A DNA stretch of 64,000 bases from Cohaesibacter haloalkalitolerans. GTDB lineage: Bacteria; Pseudomonadota; Alphaproteobacteria; Rhizobiales; Cohaesibacteraceae. Positions 6,778 through 16,309 of the stretch are shown in pieces. Positions within the stretch are counted from its first letter, which is position 1. Each line of letters begins with the position of its first letter. The position numbers and the translations under genes were made by a program. Below the pieces are notes generated by a model. That model was not told the origin of the DNA. It worked only from the letters and a program-made list of their open reading frames with translations, and ran no database searches. The stretch is from NCBI RefSeq assembly GCF_003574655.1, contig NZ_QNUM01000002.1, forward strand, positions 310,001 to 374,000. The letters run 5' to 3'.

Positions 6778-8994
6778 TCAAGCCACCTTGCGCCCTGAGT
6801 TCTGTGCCTTCGTCTGCCGCTTCCTGAACCGGCAGCGCAAGTGGGTGCCCGCCTGGTGCTCACTGGAAATGGCAAACTCTCCCCCCATCGACTGGACGAG
6901 GCGAGCCACAAGAATCAGCGGCAGGATCTGATTGAGCCCCAGTTCGTCAAGGGCACGGTCTTCAGACAGAGGCTCACGAATGGCCCGGATCTGACGGTTT
7001 GACAACGAGGTGCCGGTGTCGAGGCAATCGAGCACAACATATTGCCCGGAACTGTGCTCCTTGAGTTCCAGCCGCACCGGCTTGATACCGGAAGACAATT
7101 GCCGGTTCAGGGCCCCTTCCACTGTCAGTGTCAGAATACGAGCAAAGGCGTTTGCATCGCCATTGACGGTCAGACCCTTGTTGACAGGACAATCGATCTG
7201 GACCGGGCGGTTACGCACTTCGGCAAGCGCCTTGATGCGGTCGGAGCGCTCATGCAGCAGAGCAGCGATGTCGCAAATATGGTCATTGGCGAAGAAGCCA
7301 TCGATCTGAGCCTCCTCCAGATCGCGCAGCAGCTCGATCTGATGGGCACCAGCGGACAGCACTTCGGCCGCAGTGATGACAATCCCCTCAAGCTCTGCCA
7401 ACTCGGCCTGCAGGGGAATGTGGCGCGCCAGCTTGTCGATGTCGGTCTTCACCGGGACCAGCAGGCGGTCTAGCGCTGCCTGGCCCCACTGCAGAAACTG
7501 CTCGCTGTTGAGGTCACCGGTGTCTCCCTTGCGCAGGATCTCCTCGAGCAGCATCATGATATCTTCCGCCTTCACCCGGACACTGTCTTCGGCCAGCCGG
7601 ATTCGAGCCACCATGGCCGCCCCTTTTCTGGGGTCGGTGCTGGTAGACAGGATGCGATCGGTTGCCCGGATGGTGGCATCATGCAGCCCGACAATCGCCT
7701 GTGTGAAGTCCGTGGAGATCTTGACCAGCACAGAGTTACGTTCCCCGGAGCCGAGCATCTGGCGGTCATTGAGCCGCATGACATTGGAAATCATGAAGTC
7801 GGGCTCACTGAGGAAGCCAAAATGGGTAACGGAAAGACCTCGCTTTTCATCGATTTCGCTGACCCGCAAACCACCTGCGAACCTCAAAAACTGCGCCGCA
7901 ATAAACGTGACGAGGAACGACCAGGCACCGATTGCTCCGATGCCGATCAACTGGATGACAAATTCATTGGCAAGGCTGTCGCCATATTCCTTGAGCGCGA
8001 GCGGGGCCATCAGCCCACCAACAAATCCGCCCGACAGGAAAGCCGAAATCAACTCGCCCGGATCATCGATCTCGATTGTCGCCAGAATACGGTTGAAACC
8101 GATGGAGACGGCACCGGCGAGCATGCCCGTAAGAGCCGCGTCAGCCGGCTCTGCATAAGCCGCAACCGAGGTCAGCGCGACCGTGCCGGCCAGCGCTGAA
8201 GTCGAGATATTCTGGGTCATTTCGCCCCGGCGCATGATCACCAGCATGAAAGAGCCAGCCAAGGTGGCAAAGCTGGAACCGATGAGCAACACGTAGAAGG
8301 CGGCTGTCATTTCGCCCAGGCTCGAGGAATTCATCGCCGTGAGCGTGACGATGGAAATGACAACGGAAATGACCCCCATGCCATACCAGGTTGGCCCCTG
8401 ACCACGGGGTCGTCCCATCTGCATCGGGAAGCGCCCGAGGCGCGCACCAAGGCTCAACGATACCGCCAGAGCAGCGAAGCCGGACGAAATGAAAATCACA
8501 ATGGTGCCGCCGCTGTCCAGAAATTTGCGAGCAAACAGCCATCCGTCGCCACTGGCGTCACTGTGCCAGGCCCAGTGCGCTGCCACCGGGGCTATGGCCA
8601 CAGCCACAAACATGGAAAGCAGATTACCGGAGTGATATTTCCCGCGCTCGGCCATGGCGGCAGCTGTGCTAATGGCGGGAACGCTGAACAGCACCAGCAG
8701 TCGCAGGTCGGATTCCCCCTGCAACAGGTCATTGCGATGGGAAAAGCCGGTGGTGGATCCGATGAAGCCCTGAATGGTCTCGCCGCTGTAGAGCCCATAT
8801 CCGATGGCCCAATAGGCGATGATTGAGATGCAGAATGCCGCTATAATCCTGAGAAACGTATCCAGTTCATTGCGATACTTGACCCGGCCGGACATCACCA
8901 TGATCAGACCGAATGGCAGCCCCAAACCGAGAATAGACATGAGCATTCGGGCAAATTCGAGCATTCGGGTCTCTAAATCCAGCAAGCATGGCAA
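6778..8994 (-). CDS. Amt-like membrane domain fused to a degenerate histidine-kinase-like domain
   Basis: Residues about 10-390 hold roughly ten or eleven hydrophobic helices with Amt/Rh hallmarks: A-M-A-E-R-G-K (about 114-120), S-G-G-T-x-V near 161, D-D-P near 310-312 and L-R-V-S-x-x-x-E-x-x-G-L near 376-387. Both pore histidines of AmtB are missing: H168 corresponds to Ile about 167 and H318 to Phe about 319. Residues about 415-735 resemble a kinase dimerisation plus HATPase module. The N-box Asn reads G (E-G-A-L-N, about 626-630), the G1 box is D-T-G-T-S (about 659-663), and the C-terminus keeps L-V-x-S-M-G-G-E-F. Amt-coupled sensor kinases are known in anammox planctomycetes. This one looks like an ammonium-sensor-type protein that neither conducts nor clearly phosphorylates. 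A second start at codon 11 is possible. Confidence 0.72.
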   Translation of the reverse strand: MPCLLDLETRMLEFARMLMSILGLGLPFGLIMVMSGRVKYRNELDTFLRIIAAFCISIIAYWAIGYGLYSGETIQGFIGSTTGFSHRNDLLQGESDLRLLVLFSVPAISTAAAMAERGKYHSGNLLSMFVAVAIAPVAAHWAWHSDASGDGWLFARKFLDSGGTIVIFISSGFAALAVSLSLGARLGRFPMQMGRPRGQGPTWYGMGVISVVISIVTLTAMNSSSLGEMTAAFYVLLIGSSFATLAGSFMLVIMRRGEMTQNISTSALAGTVALTSVAAYAEPADAALTGMLAGAVSIGFNRILATIEIDDPGELISAFLSGGFVGGLMAPLALKEYGDSLANEFVIQLIGIGAIGAWSFLVTFIAAQFLRFAGGLRVSEIDEKRGLSVTHFGFLSEPDFMISNVMRLNDRQMLGSGERNSVLVKISTDFTQAIVGLHDATIRATDRILSTSTDPRKGAAMVARIRLAEDSVRVKAEDIMMLLEEILRKGDTGDLNSEQFLQWGQAALDRLLVPVKTDIDKLARHIPLQAELAELEGIVITAAEVLSAGAHQIELLRDLEEAQIDGFFANDHICDIAALLHERSDRIKALAEVRNRPVQIDCPVNKGLTVNGDANAFARILTLTVEGALNRQLSSGIKPVRLELKEHSSGQYVVLDCLDTGTSLSNRQIRAIREPLSEDRALDELGLNQILPLILVARLVQSMGGEFAISSEHQAGTHLRCRFRKRQTKAQNSGRKVA

Positions 8995-9163
8995 TGTCCC
9001 CGAGCATCATAATCCAGACCCGGGCGCGGATATCACCCGAAAGCTTAACTGATTATGGTTAGCTTTGCGTTAATTGTGGCATTGCCGGAGCTCGGCCTAA
9101 CTGGACGACGCGCTTGCCATAAGGCCATGCCTGGAGGCTGAATGCCTTCGGAACCGCCCCAGC

Positions 9164-9694
9164 CTACGGTCTGATTTCCGACAATGCCTCATTGGCCAAC
9201 CCGACGAGCATATGGTCTCCATCGCTCCCCAGATGCATCATGCCGAAGCGGGCCGCGCTGAACTGGTCGCCATGGCCTTCCTGAAAGAAGAAGGACTGGG
9301 GCTCGATCCGGATGCTGTTACTGCCCTTGTCGGGCAGAAAGCGGAAGCTGAGCAGGCGTTCCTGCGGGGTGAGTGCCTCCCCCTCCCTGTGGAAGCGGTC
9401 AAAGCGCGCCCTTGCCTTGTCATCAAGGCTGAGCACGATCTTGCGCGAGGTCGGCCCCCGGGTTTCAAGGTCCGGATCCTCTTCTGTCAGGCGTTTCCAT
9501 GCAGCTCCGGCCTTCTGCTCGGCCTCATAGCGCAGGCGCATGTAGTCACCCTGCATCAGGGAACGGGGATCAACAGGGGCCAGTTCGAGCAGCACCAGCT
9601 CTCCCCCGCGTCTCAAGGTTTCCCGCTCGAACAGCGAATAGTTGAGAACAGCCAGAACAGGCAGCAACGCCAGCAGAACAAGATGTCGTCTCAT
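9164..9694 (-). CDS. GDYXXLXY-domain protein
   Basis: The 176-residue protein starts with a signal-anchor helix (about residues 3-18) and has the family's signature G-D-Y-M-R-L-R-Y near residues 49-56, with the rest predicted periplasmic. Members of this family sit beside DUF2157 and DUF4401 membrane proteins, as here. The ATG overlaps the stop of the DUF4401 gene (ATGA), so the two are translationally coupled. Function unknown; a membrane-associated partner of the two integral proteins is a fair inference. Confidence 0.85.
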   Translation of the reverse strand: MRRHLVLLALLPVLAVLNYSLFERETLRRGGELVLLELAPVDPRSLMQGDYMRLRYEAEQKAGAAWKRLTEEDPDLETRGPTSRKIVLSLDDKARARFDRFHREGEALTPQERLLSFRFLPDKGSNSIRIEPQSFFFQEGHGDQFSAARFGMMHLGSDGDHMLVGLANEALSEIRP

Positions 9695-10944
9695 AGGCTG
9701 CGCCTCCGCGTGACCACCGATGGCGCAGGGCCGTCCGTTGCATTGCTCGCCGCATCCTCATCGGAGCTGTGCGACCAGCCGCGCCAGTAGATATAGCCCG
9801 ACCCGATGAGCAGAATGGCCCCGGATGCGATAAGGATCAGGGATTTCTGCAACAGTGTCAGATCCAGCATGTAATAGTAGATAAAGCCGAAGACCAGCGC
9901 GAACAGCAACCCCAGCAGGATGTGCACCTGCCGGTGGGTGGCAAAGCCGAGGATCATCAGCCCCATGGCGAGCAGGATGCCGGCATTCGACAGCAGCGCC
10001 AACGCCAGCACACCGACGAAGGCGGCAATGATCGGTTCTGTTTGCTGGCCGAGCCTGCCCTTGCGACCGGCGACCCAGAGGATCAGCGCGCTCAGCGTAA
10101 TCGCCAGCGTCACCTGGATCGACCATTTATAGCCGAACCCAAGGAACATCTGCAGCTTTTCCGACAGGTCTCCCCAATAGCTTTCGCCGCCGTTGACAAA
10201 GCTCTCGATGAGGCCGATGGCCAGACAGAGCGACAGCAGCAGCGCGTCATAGAAGGACGTCAGGGACTGCCGCAGCAGCGGCCAGCGCAGCAAGGCGGCA
10301 AGCGCCAGAATATGAGCCACCAGCAACAGGTCAAACCCGATAAGCTCCAGATTGCGCGGGCTGTCAGCCAACAGGCTGACCCACAGTGAGGCCAGAAAGA
10401 CAAAGGCGGCAACAAAGCGCTCGATGGAGGACGGAAACACCACAAAGCTTATCACCATCACCAGTCCAAGAATGGCGGAGATCGTCCAGAACCAGTTGAG
10501 TTCGAATATGTCATGCACGATCTGGCCCAGCCCTGCGACCAGCGCAAATTTGCCAACCTGCAGGAAGGTCAGGGCAAGCTGGATGTAGAAATCACCACTG
10601 AGGCTGGTCTTCTTCATGCCGAGCCGATAGAGCAGCGACGCCAGCCCGATGAAAACCAGACCGTTGACGCTGAGGTTGACCATGCTGAGATCAAACAGGC
10701 CGAACAGATAGAGCAGATAGAGAAACAGGAAGCCGGAGATGATGGCCCCGATCGCACTGAGCGCCCTGAGATAGACGGGCGCCTCTTCTGTTCTGCTGGT
10801 CTTGATGACGAGGATGTCCCGCGCAATTGCATCGAGCCGATGGGCGTCAATCCGCTGGCTGTCGCGCAAATGCTTCAGCCAGTCCAGCACGCCGGGGGCT
10901 TCCATCAGGAAGCGGAAGACCTTCGGGTTTGGCATCTCGGTCAT
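9691..10944 (-). CDS. DUF4401 integral membrane protein
   Basis: The 417-residue protein has a cytosolic N-terminus (about residues 1-60) and then about a dozen closely packed hydrophobic helices ending near residue 395, with a polar tail. The layout and the neighbours (DUF2157 upstream, GDYXXLXY downstream) identify DUF4401. Stop and start codons overlap by four bases on both sides (ATGA), so the three genes form one tightly coupled operon. Biochemical role unknown. Confidence 0.82.
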   Translation of the reverse strand: MTEMPNPKVFRFLMEAPGVLDWLKHLRDSQRIDAHRLDAIARDILVIKTSRTEEAPVYLRALSAIGAIISGFLFLYLLYLFGLFDLSMVNLSVNGLVFIGLASLLYRLGMKKTSLSGDFYIQLALTFLQVGKFALVAGLGQIVHDIFELNWFWTISAILGLVMVISFVVFPSSIERFVAAFVFLASLWVSLLADSPRNLELIGFDLLLVAHILALAALLRWPLLRQSLTSFYDALLLSLCLAIGLIESFVNGGESYWGDLSEKLQMFLGFGYKWSIQVTLAITLSALILWVAGRKGRLGQQTEPIIAAFVGVLALALLSNAGILLAMGLMILGFATHRQVHILLGLLFALVFGFIYYYMLDLTLLQKSLILIASGAILLIGSGYIYWRGWSHSSDEDAASNATDGPAPSVVTRRRSL

Positions 10945-11999
10945 GACCCGGCCTCCTGCTCATCGATACCGCGCGCCAGCAGGCTGCGCAGATAGCCAGC
11001 AGCGCCACCGAAGCAGGCGACGGCGGCAATCGCGGTGAAGAATGTTGTTCCCAGAGAGGCGAAAATATCGTCAAACATGATGATGGCAACCGCCATGATG
11101 ACCAGAATGCAGACCATCAGCAGTTCCATGGCCAGCGCAGGCACATCCGGTCGCCAGAAGCGAAAGGCCAGAAACAGCACCAGCGTGATCCCGGCGGCAA
11201 CCAGAGCCGACAGGGCAACAGAGGCACTTGCCGTTTCCCAGTTGGCAATCCAGATCATCAGCGTCGGGAACAGAAAGCTCAACATGGCGGCCAGCAGCAG
11301 CCAACGCGTCCAGCGTGGTGCGAGCCAGCCGAAGGCTTCGCCCTCAGCCTCAACAGGGTCTGGCAGCAGCCATTCACGGGCCAGCAGCACCGCCCCGTTG
11401 GCCAGCGCATGGACCAGATACATCAGGCTGGTATGGTCATCCTCAAGCCCCGGCTGATCGCTCCACCAGAGATAAAAGGACAGGTTGGCAAGCAGCAGCC
11501 ACAGCACCCAAAGCGGCAGGAACCGCCCGATGGCGGTCCAGAGGGTGATCAGAACCACCCAAAGCGCAAAGAACTGCCAGGCGTCGGCTCCGGTCTGGTA
11601 GATCTGACCGAAGACCGCCAGAAAGACGCCGGTCAGCACCGCCGCGGCAAGCAGCAGCAGGCGACCGGGCAAGGCCTCCTGTGGCAACAACCATGCACCA
11701 AGCGCGGTGAGGATGATTGCGCACTCGATGAGACCGAGCTTGACCAGATCGGGGATGGAGGCCCAGTTGAAGGCGAAGAAAAAGACAATCCCGGCCAGCA
11801 CGAGACCTGCCCCGAAAGCCATCAGCATGACCATCGTCCAGCGTGCCCATAGGTGGCCTGGATGGAGCCAGCCAAGGCTTTCCAGTCGCAGATCCGGATC
11901 GATCGTACCTCTGGCAGTCAGTTCATCCAGCAGGTGGCGATCTATGCTCACGCTCTTGAGCAATTCAAAGCTTGATGGACCTTCTGGCTTGCTTTCCAT
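10941..11999 (-). CDS. DUF2157 integral membrane protein
   Basis: Starting at ATG 11999 gives 352 residues. An in-frame extension to 12119 exists, but it is basic and unlike the family, and AGAGGA precedes 11999 by about eleven bases. The N-terminal cytosolic part contains L-x-x-x-G-x-I with a following W-L-H-P, typical of DUF2157. The remainder is about ten hydrophobic helices. It is the first gene of the coupled DUF2157-DUF4401-GDYXXLXY operon. The family is widespread and of unknown function; the three products probably form one inner-membrane complex. Confidence 0.82.
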   Translation of the reverse strand: MESKPEGPSSFELLKSVSIDRHLLDELTARGTIDPDLRLESLGWLHPGHLWARWTMVMLMAFGAGLVLAGIVFFFAFNWASIPDLVKLGLIECAIILTALGAWLLPQEALPGRLLLLAAAVLTGVFLAVFGQIYQTGADAWQFFALWVVLITLWTAIGRFLPLWVLWLLLANLSFYLWWSDQPGLEDDHTSLMYLVHALANGAVLLAREWLLPDPVEAEGEAFGWLAPRWTRWLLLAAMLSFLFPTLMIWIANWETASASVALSALVAAGITLVLFLAFRFWRPDVPALAMELLMVCILVIMAVAIIMFDDIFASLGTTFFTAIAAVACFGGAAGYLRSLLARGIDEQEAGS

Positions 12000-12169
12000 G
12001 GCCGAGGCATTCCTCTGGTGTGCCGTTGTCGCAGACTCTCTTTGCCTTGCTGTATCCTCTGCCCAGAATTGGGGCCTTTTCAAGGATAATCTGCACGGCG
12101 TGCGGCGCTTGCAAGGCATTTTCCCAGCTCCTTGCCTGCTCTGTCCGCCCGGACGCCAAACGCCACGGC

Positions 12170-13468
12170 TCAGGCAGAGGCTGCTGCGGCCTTGTCCTTA
12201 CGCTCACGCCAGCGCTCGGTAAGGATGGTCAGGAGCAGCGTCACCGAACCGCCGACCAGGAAGCTTGACAGCAGCGCCAGAATGGAGCCGTCATAGATCT
12301 GGCCCATCACCGTGGCGATGGTCATGGCGATGAGGGTCGAGATGGCTCCGATCCACGCAGAGGCCATGCCCGCCACGCGCCCGACCTCTTCCATGGCAAG
12401 CGTGTTCATGTTGCCAAACAGCAGGCCAACGCTGAAGAACATCGGACAGAAGAAGACAAACAGCATCCAGAGCTCCGGCACGAAGCCAAACGGCAAGCTG
12501 CAAAGCATTGCCAGCGCCGCAAGAGTGATCATGGCATAGAGCGCCCGGCGGACCAGATAACGCATGCCGAATTTCAGAACCAGACGGCTGTTCGTGAAGG
12601 AGGCAAAACCAACCGAAATCGCCAGACCGGCAAAGGCGAAGGGGAAATAGGTGCCAAGCCCGTAGGTGGTCTGGAACAGGTCCTGCGCCGTGCTCAGATA
12701 GAGCATGAAAGGCCCCTGCACAAAGCCCGCCGCAACCATGTAGCCGACGCAGCTTGGGGTCGTGAAGATCACCTTCGAGCCATTGAGCAGATTTCTCGGC
12801 GTCACCTTGATGCGCCTTGAAACATGCAGGGTCTCGTTCTGGCGGATCGCCAGCCAGATGCCGCCCATCGTGGCAAGCAGAATGAAGGTAAAGAACACCG
12901 ATCGCCAGCCAGAGACCGCCATGATGACCTGTCCGGAGATCGGCGCCAGAGCGGGCACAAAAATGAACAACCCCATGACGAAGGACATGATGCGGGCCAT
13001 TTCGCGACCGGCATAGAGATCGCGGATCAGCGCGATCATGACGATGCGCGGTCCGGCGACACCGAAACCTTGAAGGAAGCGGCCCAGCAGCAGCATTTCA
13101 AAGCTGGTCGAGAACCAGCTCATCACGTTGCCGATGATGAAGATCACCAGCCCGATGGCCATGCCCTTCTTGCGGCCGATCTGATCGGAGAGCGGGCCAT
13201 AGATCAACTGGCCAATGGCAAGCCCGGCAAAGAAGATGGTGATGATCTTCTGCAGATCCTGCGGCGAGGAGTGGCCAAACTCGGCCCCGATGACCGAGAA
13301 TGCGGGCATGATGGAATCCGTGCACAGGGCCGCGAGCGACATCAAGAGTGCCATCAGAATGATGAATTCCACGAAAGGCATGTTGGGCTCGGCAATATGC
13401 GTTGCCCGGGCACCTCGCGCCTGATTGTCAGCGGCCCCTGCAAAATGCAGACCGTTCTGTTTTGTCAT
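12170..13468 (-). CDS. MFS multidrug efflux transporter, Bcr/CflA family
   Basis: The 432-residue protein has twelve predicted membrane helices. MFS motif A after helix 2 is intact (G-P-L-S-D-Q-I-G-R-K-K), and helix 5 carries the A-x-x-P-x-x-G-Q-x-I motif typical of drug:H+ antiporters of the Bcr/CflA group. I chose ATG 13468 because GAGGAA stands eight bases upstream; the longer frame to 13645 adds an unrelated hydrophobic segment. Substrate not predictable; proton-driven export of drugs or metabolites is the family role. It stands alone, 170 bases downstream of the DUF2157 operon start, same strand. Confidence 0.85.
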   Translation of the reverse strand: MTKQNGLHFAGAADNQARGARATHIAEPNMPFVEFIILMALLMSLAALCTDSIMPAFSVIGAEFGHSSPQDLQKIITIFFAGLAIGQLIYGPLSDQIGRKKGMAIGLVIFIIGNVMSWFSTSFEMLLLGRFLQGFGVAGPRIVMIALIRDLYAGREMARIMSFVMGLFIFVPALAPISGQVIMAVSGWRSVFFTFILLATMGGIWLAIRQNETLHVSRRIKVTPRNLLNGSKVIFTTPSCVGYMVAAGFVQGPFMLYLSTAQDLFQTTYGLGTYFPFAFAGLAISVGFASFTNSRLVLKFGMRYLVRRALYAMITLAALAMLCSLPFGFVPELWMLFVFFCPMFFSVGLLFGNMNTLAMEEVGRVAGMASAWIGAISTLIAMTIATVMGQIYDGSILALLSSFLVGGSVTLLLTILTERWRERKDKAAAASA

Positions 13469-14378
13469 TACGGGGTTCCTCAGAATCCCCCGGATGCCCA
13501 AACGGCACGAGGGAATCAAGTTCAAATATGGATTGCCATGAAATGCGCAGCAAATTGCCGCCACGAAAATCAGAAGAAGAAGTATTACCGCGATCAATAT
13601 ATACCGAAGTTCGATCGGAGCAGTCAGTCTTATCATCGGCAACACGACAAGGCCAGCCTAAATCGCATGCACTTTGTCCAAACCATGGTCCAGTGCGAAC
13701 GCCCCGGAAAAGCCACTCAAAACACCATACCCAAAAGACCGCCGATCACGATTTGTTTGGCAGGCGCTGCCGAAATTCTCGCTGCCAGCCAGGGTCAATG
13801 GCGCTAAAATACTTCACGGATAACCGGAACGGACTGCCCACGACAGTGCTCCTCCCGGCTTTTCCACCTGCTACCTCCGATGAGAACGCAACCATTCCGT
13901 CACAGACTGGTCGCTTTGCGCTTGTTTTCCAGCATCGAACAACAACGCCCCGGGCCATCGGCTTCACACGGCAACCATGTAATATTTGATGCAAAAAACA
14001 CAATCTTGCATGGCAGCCATCGCAAAAGCGCAACTCTTATGGTGTCAAATTTCACTATCCAGTCAGTAAAATTGATGAGTTACACAAGGTAAAGTTACCA
14101 ATTTAAAAATTCACATAAAAATCATGTTATTAATTGTCAGCTTTATCAACACTCTTCAAGATAATCTATATATATTCAATAAAATATATTTGTTTGTATC
14201 TTAATAGATAATTTTACCCTCCTAAATTTCGAGAAATATTTTTCTATAACTTCAATGAATACTGATATTTTTCATTTTTTTAACTTATTTAGTTAAAACT
14301 ACCAACAACTCTTGCGAGTTTTCTTCTCCTGAACACCCATCCCTTCCCGACACTACAATCGCAATGGGAGCCCCTGTC
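13469..14378. other. Long intergenic region, no gene recognised
   Basis: About 910 bases separate the divergent efflux and chemoreceptor genes. The left part (13.5-14.0 kb) has ordinary base composition but only incoherent short frames. The right part (14.05-14.33 kb) is very AT-rich and probably carries the chemoreceptor promoter. No terminator, RNA gene or mobile element recognised. Confidence 0.5.
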
Positions 14379-16133
14379 ATGCTGTCATCCATATTGTCTC
14401 TATTACCCCATTGGGCACGCGGCCTGAGTGCCAAAATATATTCTATTGTATTTTTGGCAGTCCTTGGAATTGGAGCCCTCACCCTGCAGGCCAGCCTTGT
14501 CAGCAAAGTCGACCTCAAGAAATCCAAGGCCGAAGAGCTGCACCATCTGGTAGAAACCGCGCTTTCGTCCATCACTGCCCTGCAAAATGATGTCCAGGCG
14601 GGACAGCTTACGGAAAGCGAAGCCAAGGAAACCGCCATGAGCCTTCTGGCCAAGTTGCGATACAATGGCGAGGATTACTTCTGGATCAACAGCATGGGCC
14701 ATCGCATGCTGATGCATGGCACCGACCCCTCGACCATCGGCAAGGACTTTACCGAAGCCAAAGACCCGGATGGACTGTTGTATTTTCAGGAATTCGTCAA
14801 GGTTGGCCGTCAGCCGGGTGGTGGCGTTGTCGAATATTCATGGCCCCATCCGGGCAGCACAAAGCCAGCTCCCAAGCTGTCTTACGTTCAGGCCTACGAG
14901 CCCTGGGGCTGGATTGTCGGCACTGGCACCTATATTGACGATCTGGATGCCCTGTTCTGGGAAAACCTCAAAGATCTGCTCGCCAGTGCAGCAACCGTTT
15001 TCCTGATCATTGCACTGGTCTCGTTTATACTGGCCACGTCTCTTACGCGCCCGATCCACCGGATTGTCAGATCGATGCTGCAACTGGCAGAGGGCAATCT
15101 TGATATCGAAGTCAACCTCAGCGACCGGCAAGACGAGATCGGCAACATGAACCGGGCCTTGCTGATTTTCCGGGACAACGCCAGAGAGCGGAAGGCTCTC
15201 GAACAGCAGCAGGCCCAGCGGGATGCCGAAGCGGAAGCCGAGAAATGCCGCATGGTTGGTGAAATGGCCGATGCCTTTGACAAGCAGGTCGGCTCGGTCA
15301 TCGCCCAGGTGCAACAGGCAGCTCAGCAGCTAGGGTCGGAATCCAATGGCCTTGCTCACCGTTCCATCGAGAATAACGAGCGACTGCAGGCGGTTCAGTC
15401 TGCCATGGAAGAAGCCAGCACCAATGTCGAGGCCGTCGCCAGCGCATCGGAAGAGATGTCGGTCTCCATCTGCGAAATTTCCAATCAGGTCACCGAAAGT
15501 GGTAAGGTTTCGCAAAATGCCGTTGATGAAGTGAAGCGGGCAAGCAATGTGATTTCCACCCTCTCCAACGCTTCGCTTGCCATTGGCAAGATTGTTGGCC
15601 TCATTCAGGATATCGCCGCCCAGACCAACCTGTTGGCGCTCAATGCCACCATCGAGGCCGCCCGGGCTGGCGAGGCAGGCAAGGGCTTTGCCGTGGTGGC
15701 TGCCGAGGTGAAAGACCTTGCAGCCCAGACCGGCAAGGCCACGGAGGAGATTTCCGGCCAGATTTCCGCTATCCAGCACAACATCGGTAACGCCGTTGAG
15801 GCCGTAAGTGAAGTGGAACTCACCATTCACCAGATGACCGCCATTTCCGGCACGATTGCAGCCGCTGTGGAACAGCAGGGCGTGGCCGCTGGCGAGATCA
15901 GTGAAAACATCGTTCACGCAGCAACGGGAACCCGGGAAATTGCCAACAACACCAACGTCATGAGCGACCTAGTCAAGTCGAACTCGGAAAGCGCCGAGAC
16001 CATGTCGGACAACACCAACAGGCTCAGAGAGCAGATTGAGGTTCTGGCCGATCAGGTCGACATCTTCCTGACAACCATTCGGCAACAGAGCAAGCCGAAA
16101 TCCGCAGAAGGGGAAGCTAGACTTGCGGGTTAA
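14379..16133 (+). CDS. Methyl-accepting chemotaxis protein with single Cache sensor domain
   Basis: ATG 14379, with GGGAG eight bases upstream, gives 584 residues; ATG 14364 is an alternative. Order: transmembrane helix 1 (about 20-40), periplasmic sCache_2 domain (about 45-195) with [14 protein letters not shown] and G-T-G-T-Y-I-D-D, transmembrane helix 2 (about 205-225), HAMP, and a cytosolic signalling domain with the intact hairpin tip ([20 protein letters not shown]). It lacks a C-terminal CheR/CheB-binding pentapeptide. sCache_2 domains usually bind small carboxylates, but the ligand is unknown here. It is paralogous to the receptor at 19.5 kb and followed by a strong terminator. Confidence 0.93.
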   Translation: MLSSILSLLPHWARGLSAKIYSIVFLAVLGIGALTLQASLVSKVDLKKSKAEELHHLVETALSSITALQNDVQAGQLTESEAKETAMSLLAKLRYNGEDYFWINSMGHRMLMHGTDPSTIGKDFTEAKDPDGLLYFQEFVKVGRQPGGGVVEYSWPHPGSTKPAPKLSYVQAYEPWGWIVGTGTYIDDLDALFWENLKDLLASAATVFLIIALVSFILATSLTRPIHRIVRSMLQLAEGNLDIEVNLSDRQDEIGNMNRALLIFRDNARERKALEQQQAQRDAEAEAEKCRMVGEMADAFDKQVGSVIAQVQQAAQQLGSESNGLAHRSIENNERLQAVQSAMEEASTNVEAVASASEEMSVSICEISNQVTESGKVSQNAVDEVKRASNVISTLSNASLAIGKIVGLIQDIAAQTNLLALNATIEAARAGEAGKGFAVVAAEVKDLAAQTGKATEEISGQISAIQHNIGNAVEAVSEVELTIHQMTAISGTIAAAVEQQGVAAGEISENIVHAATGTREIANNTNVMSDLVKSNSESAETMSDNTNRLREQIEVLADQVDIFLTTIRQQSKPKSAEGEARLAG

Positions 16134-16179
16134 TCTTGCCCGTCAGAGAATTGACCGGATTGCAAACCCGATAATCTTC

Positions 16180-16208
16180 AACTGCGCCTAGTAAGGCGCA
16201 GTTTTTTT
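16180..16208 (+). terminator. Intrinsic terminator after the chemoreceptor gene
   Basis: AACTGCGCC (16180-16188) and GGCGCAGTT (16195-16203) form a nine-base stem with a six-base loop, followed by T through 16208. Confidence 0.92.
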
Positions 16209-16309
16209 GTCCATACCTGAAGACAAAATTTGTACTGTTCCTTTTATACTTATTTCAAACTTTTCTGAGATAGTTCAAAGCCAATCACGATAGATGGCAC
16301 TCTAAGTCC

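Noticed and set aside
13746-14033. 95-codon minus-strand frame in the long intergenic region
   Set aside because: No ribosome site, no domain and odd composition (many Cys and Arg). Could be a decayed remnant but nothing supports a gene.
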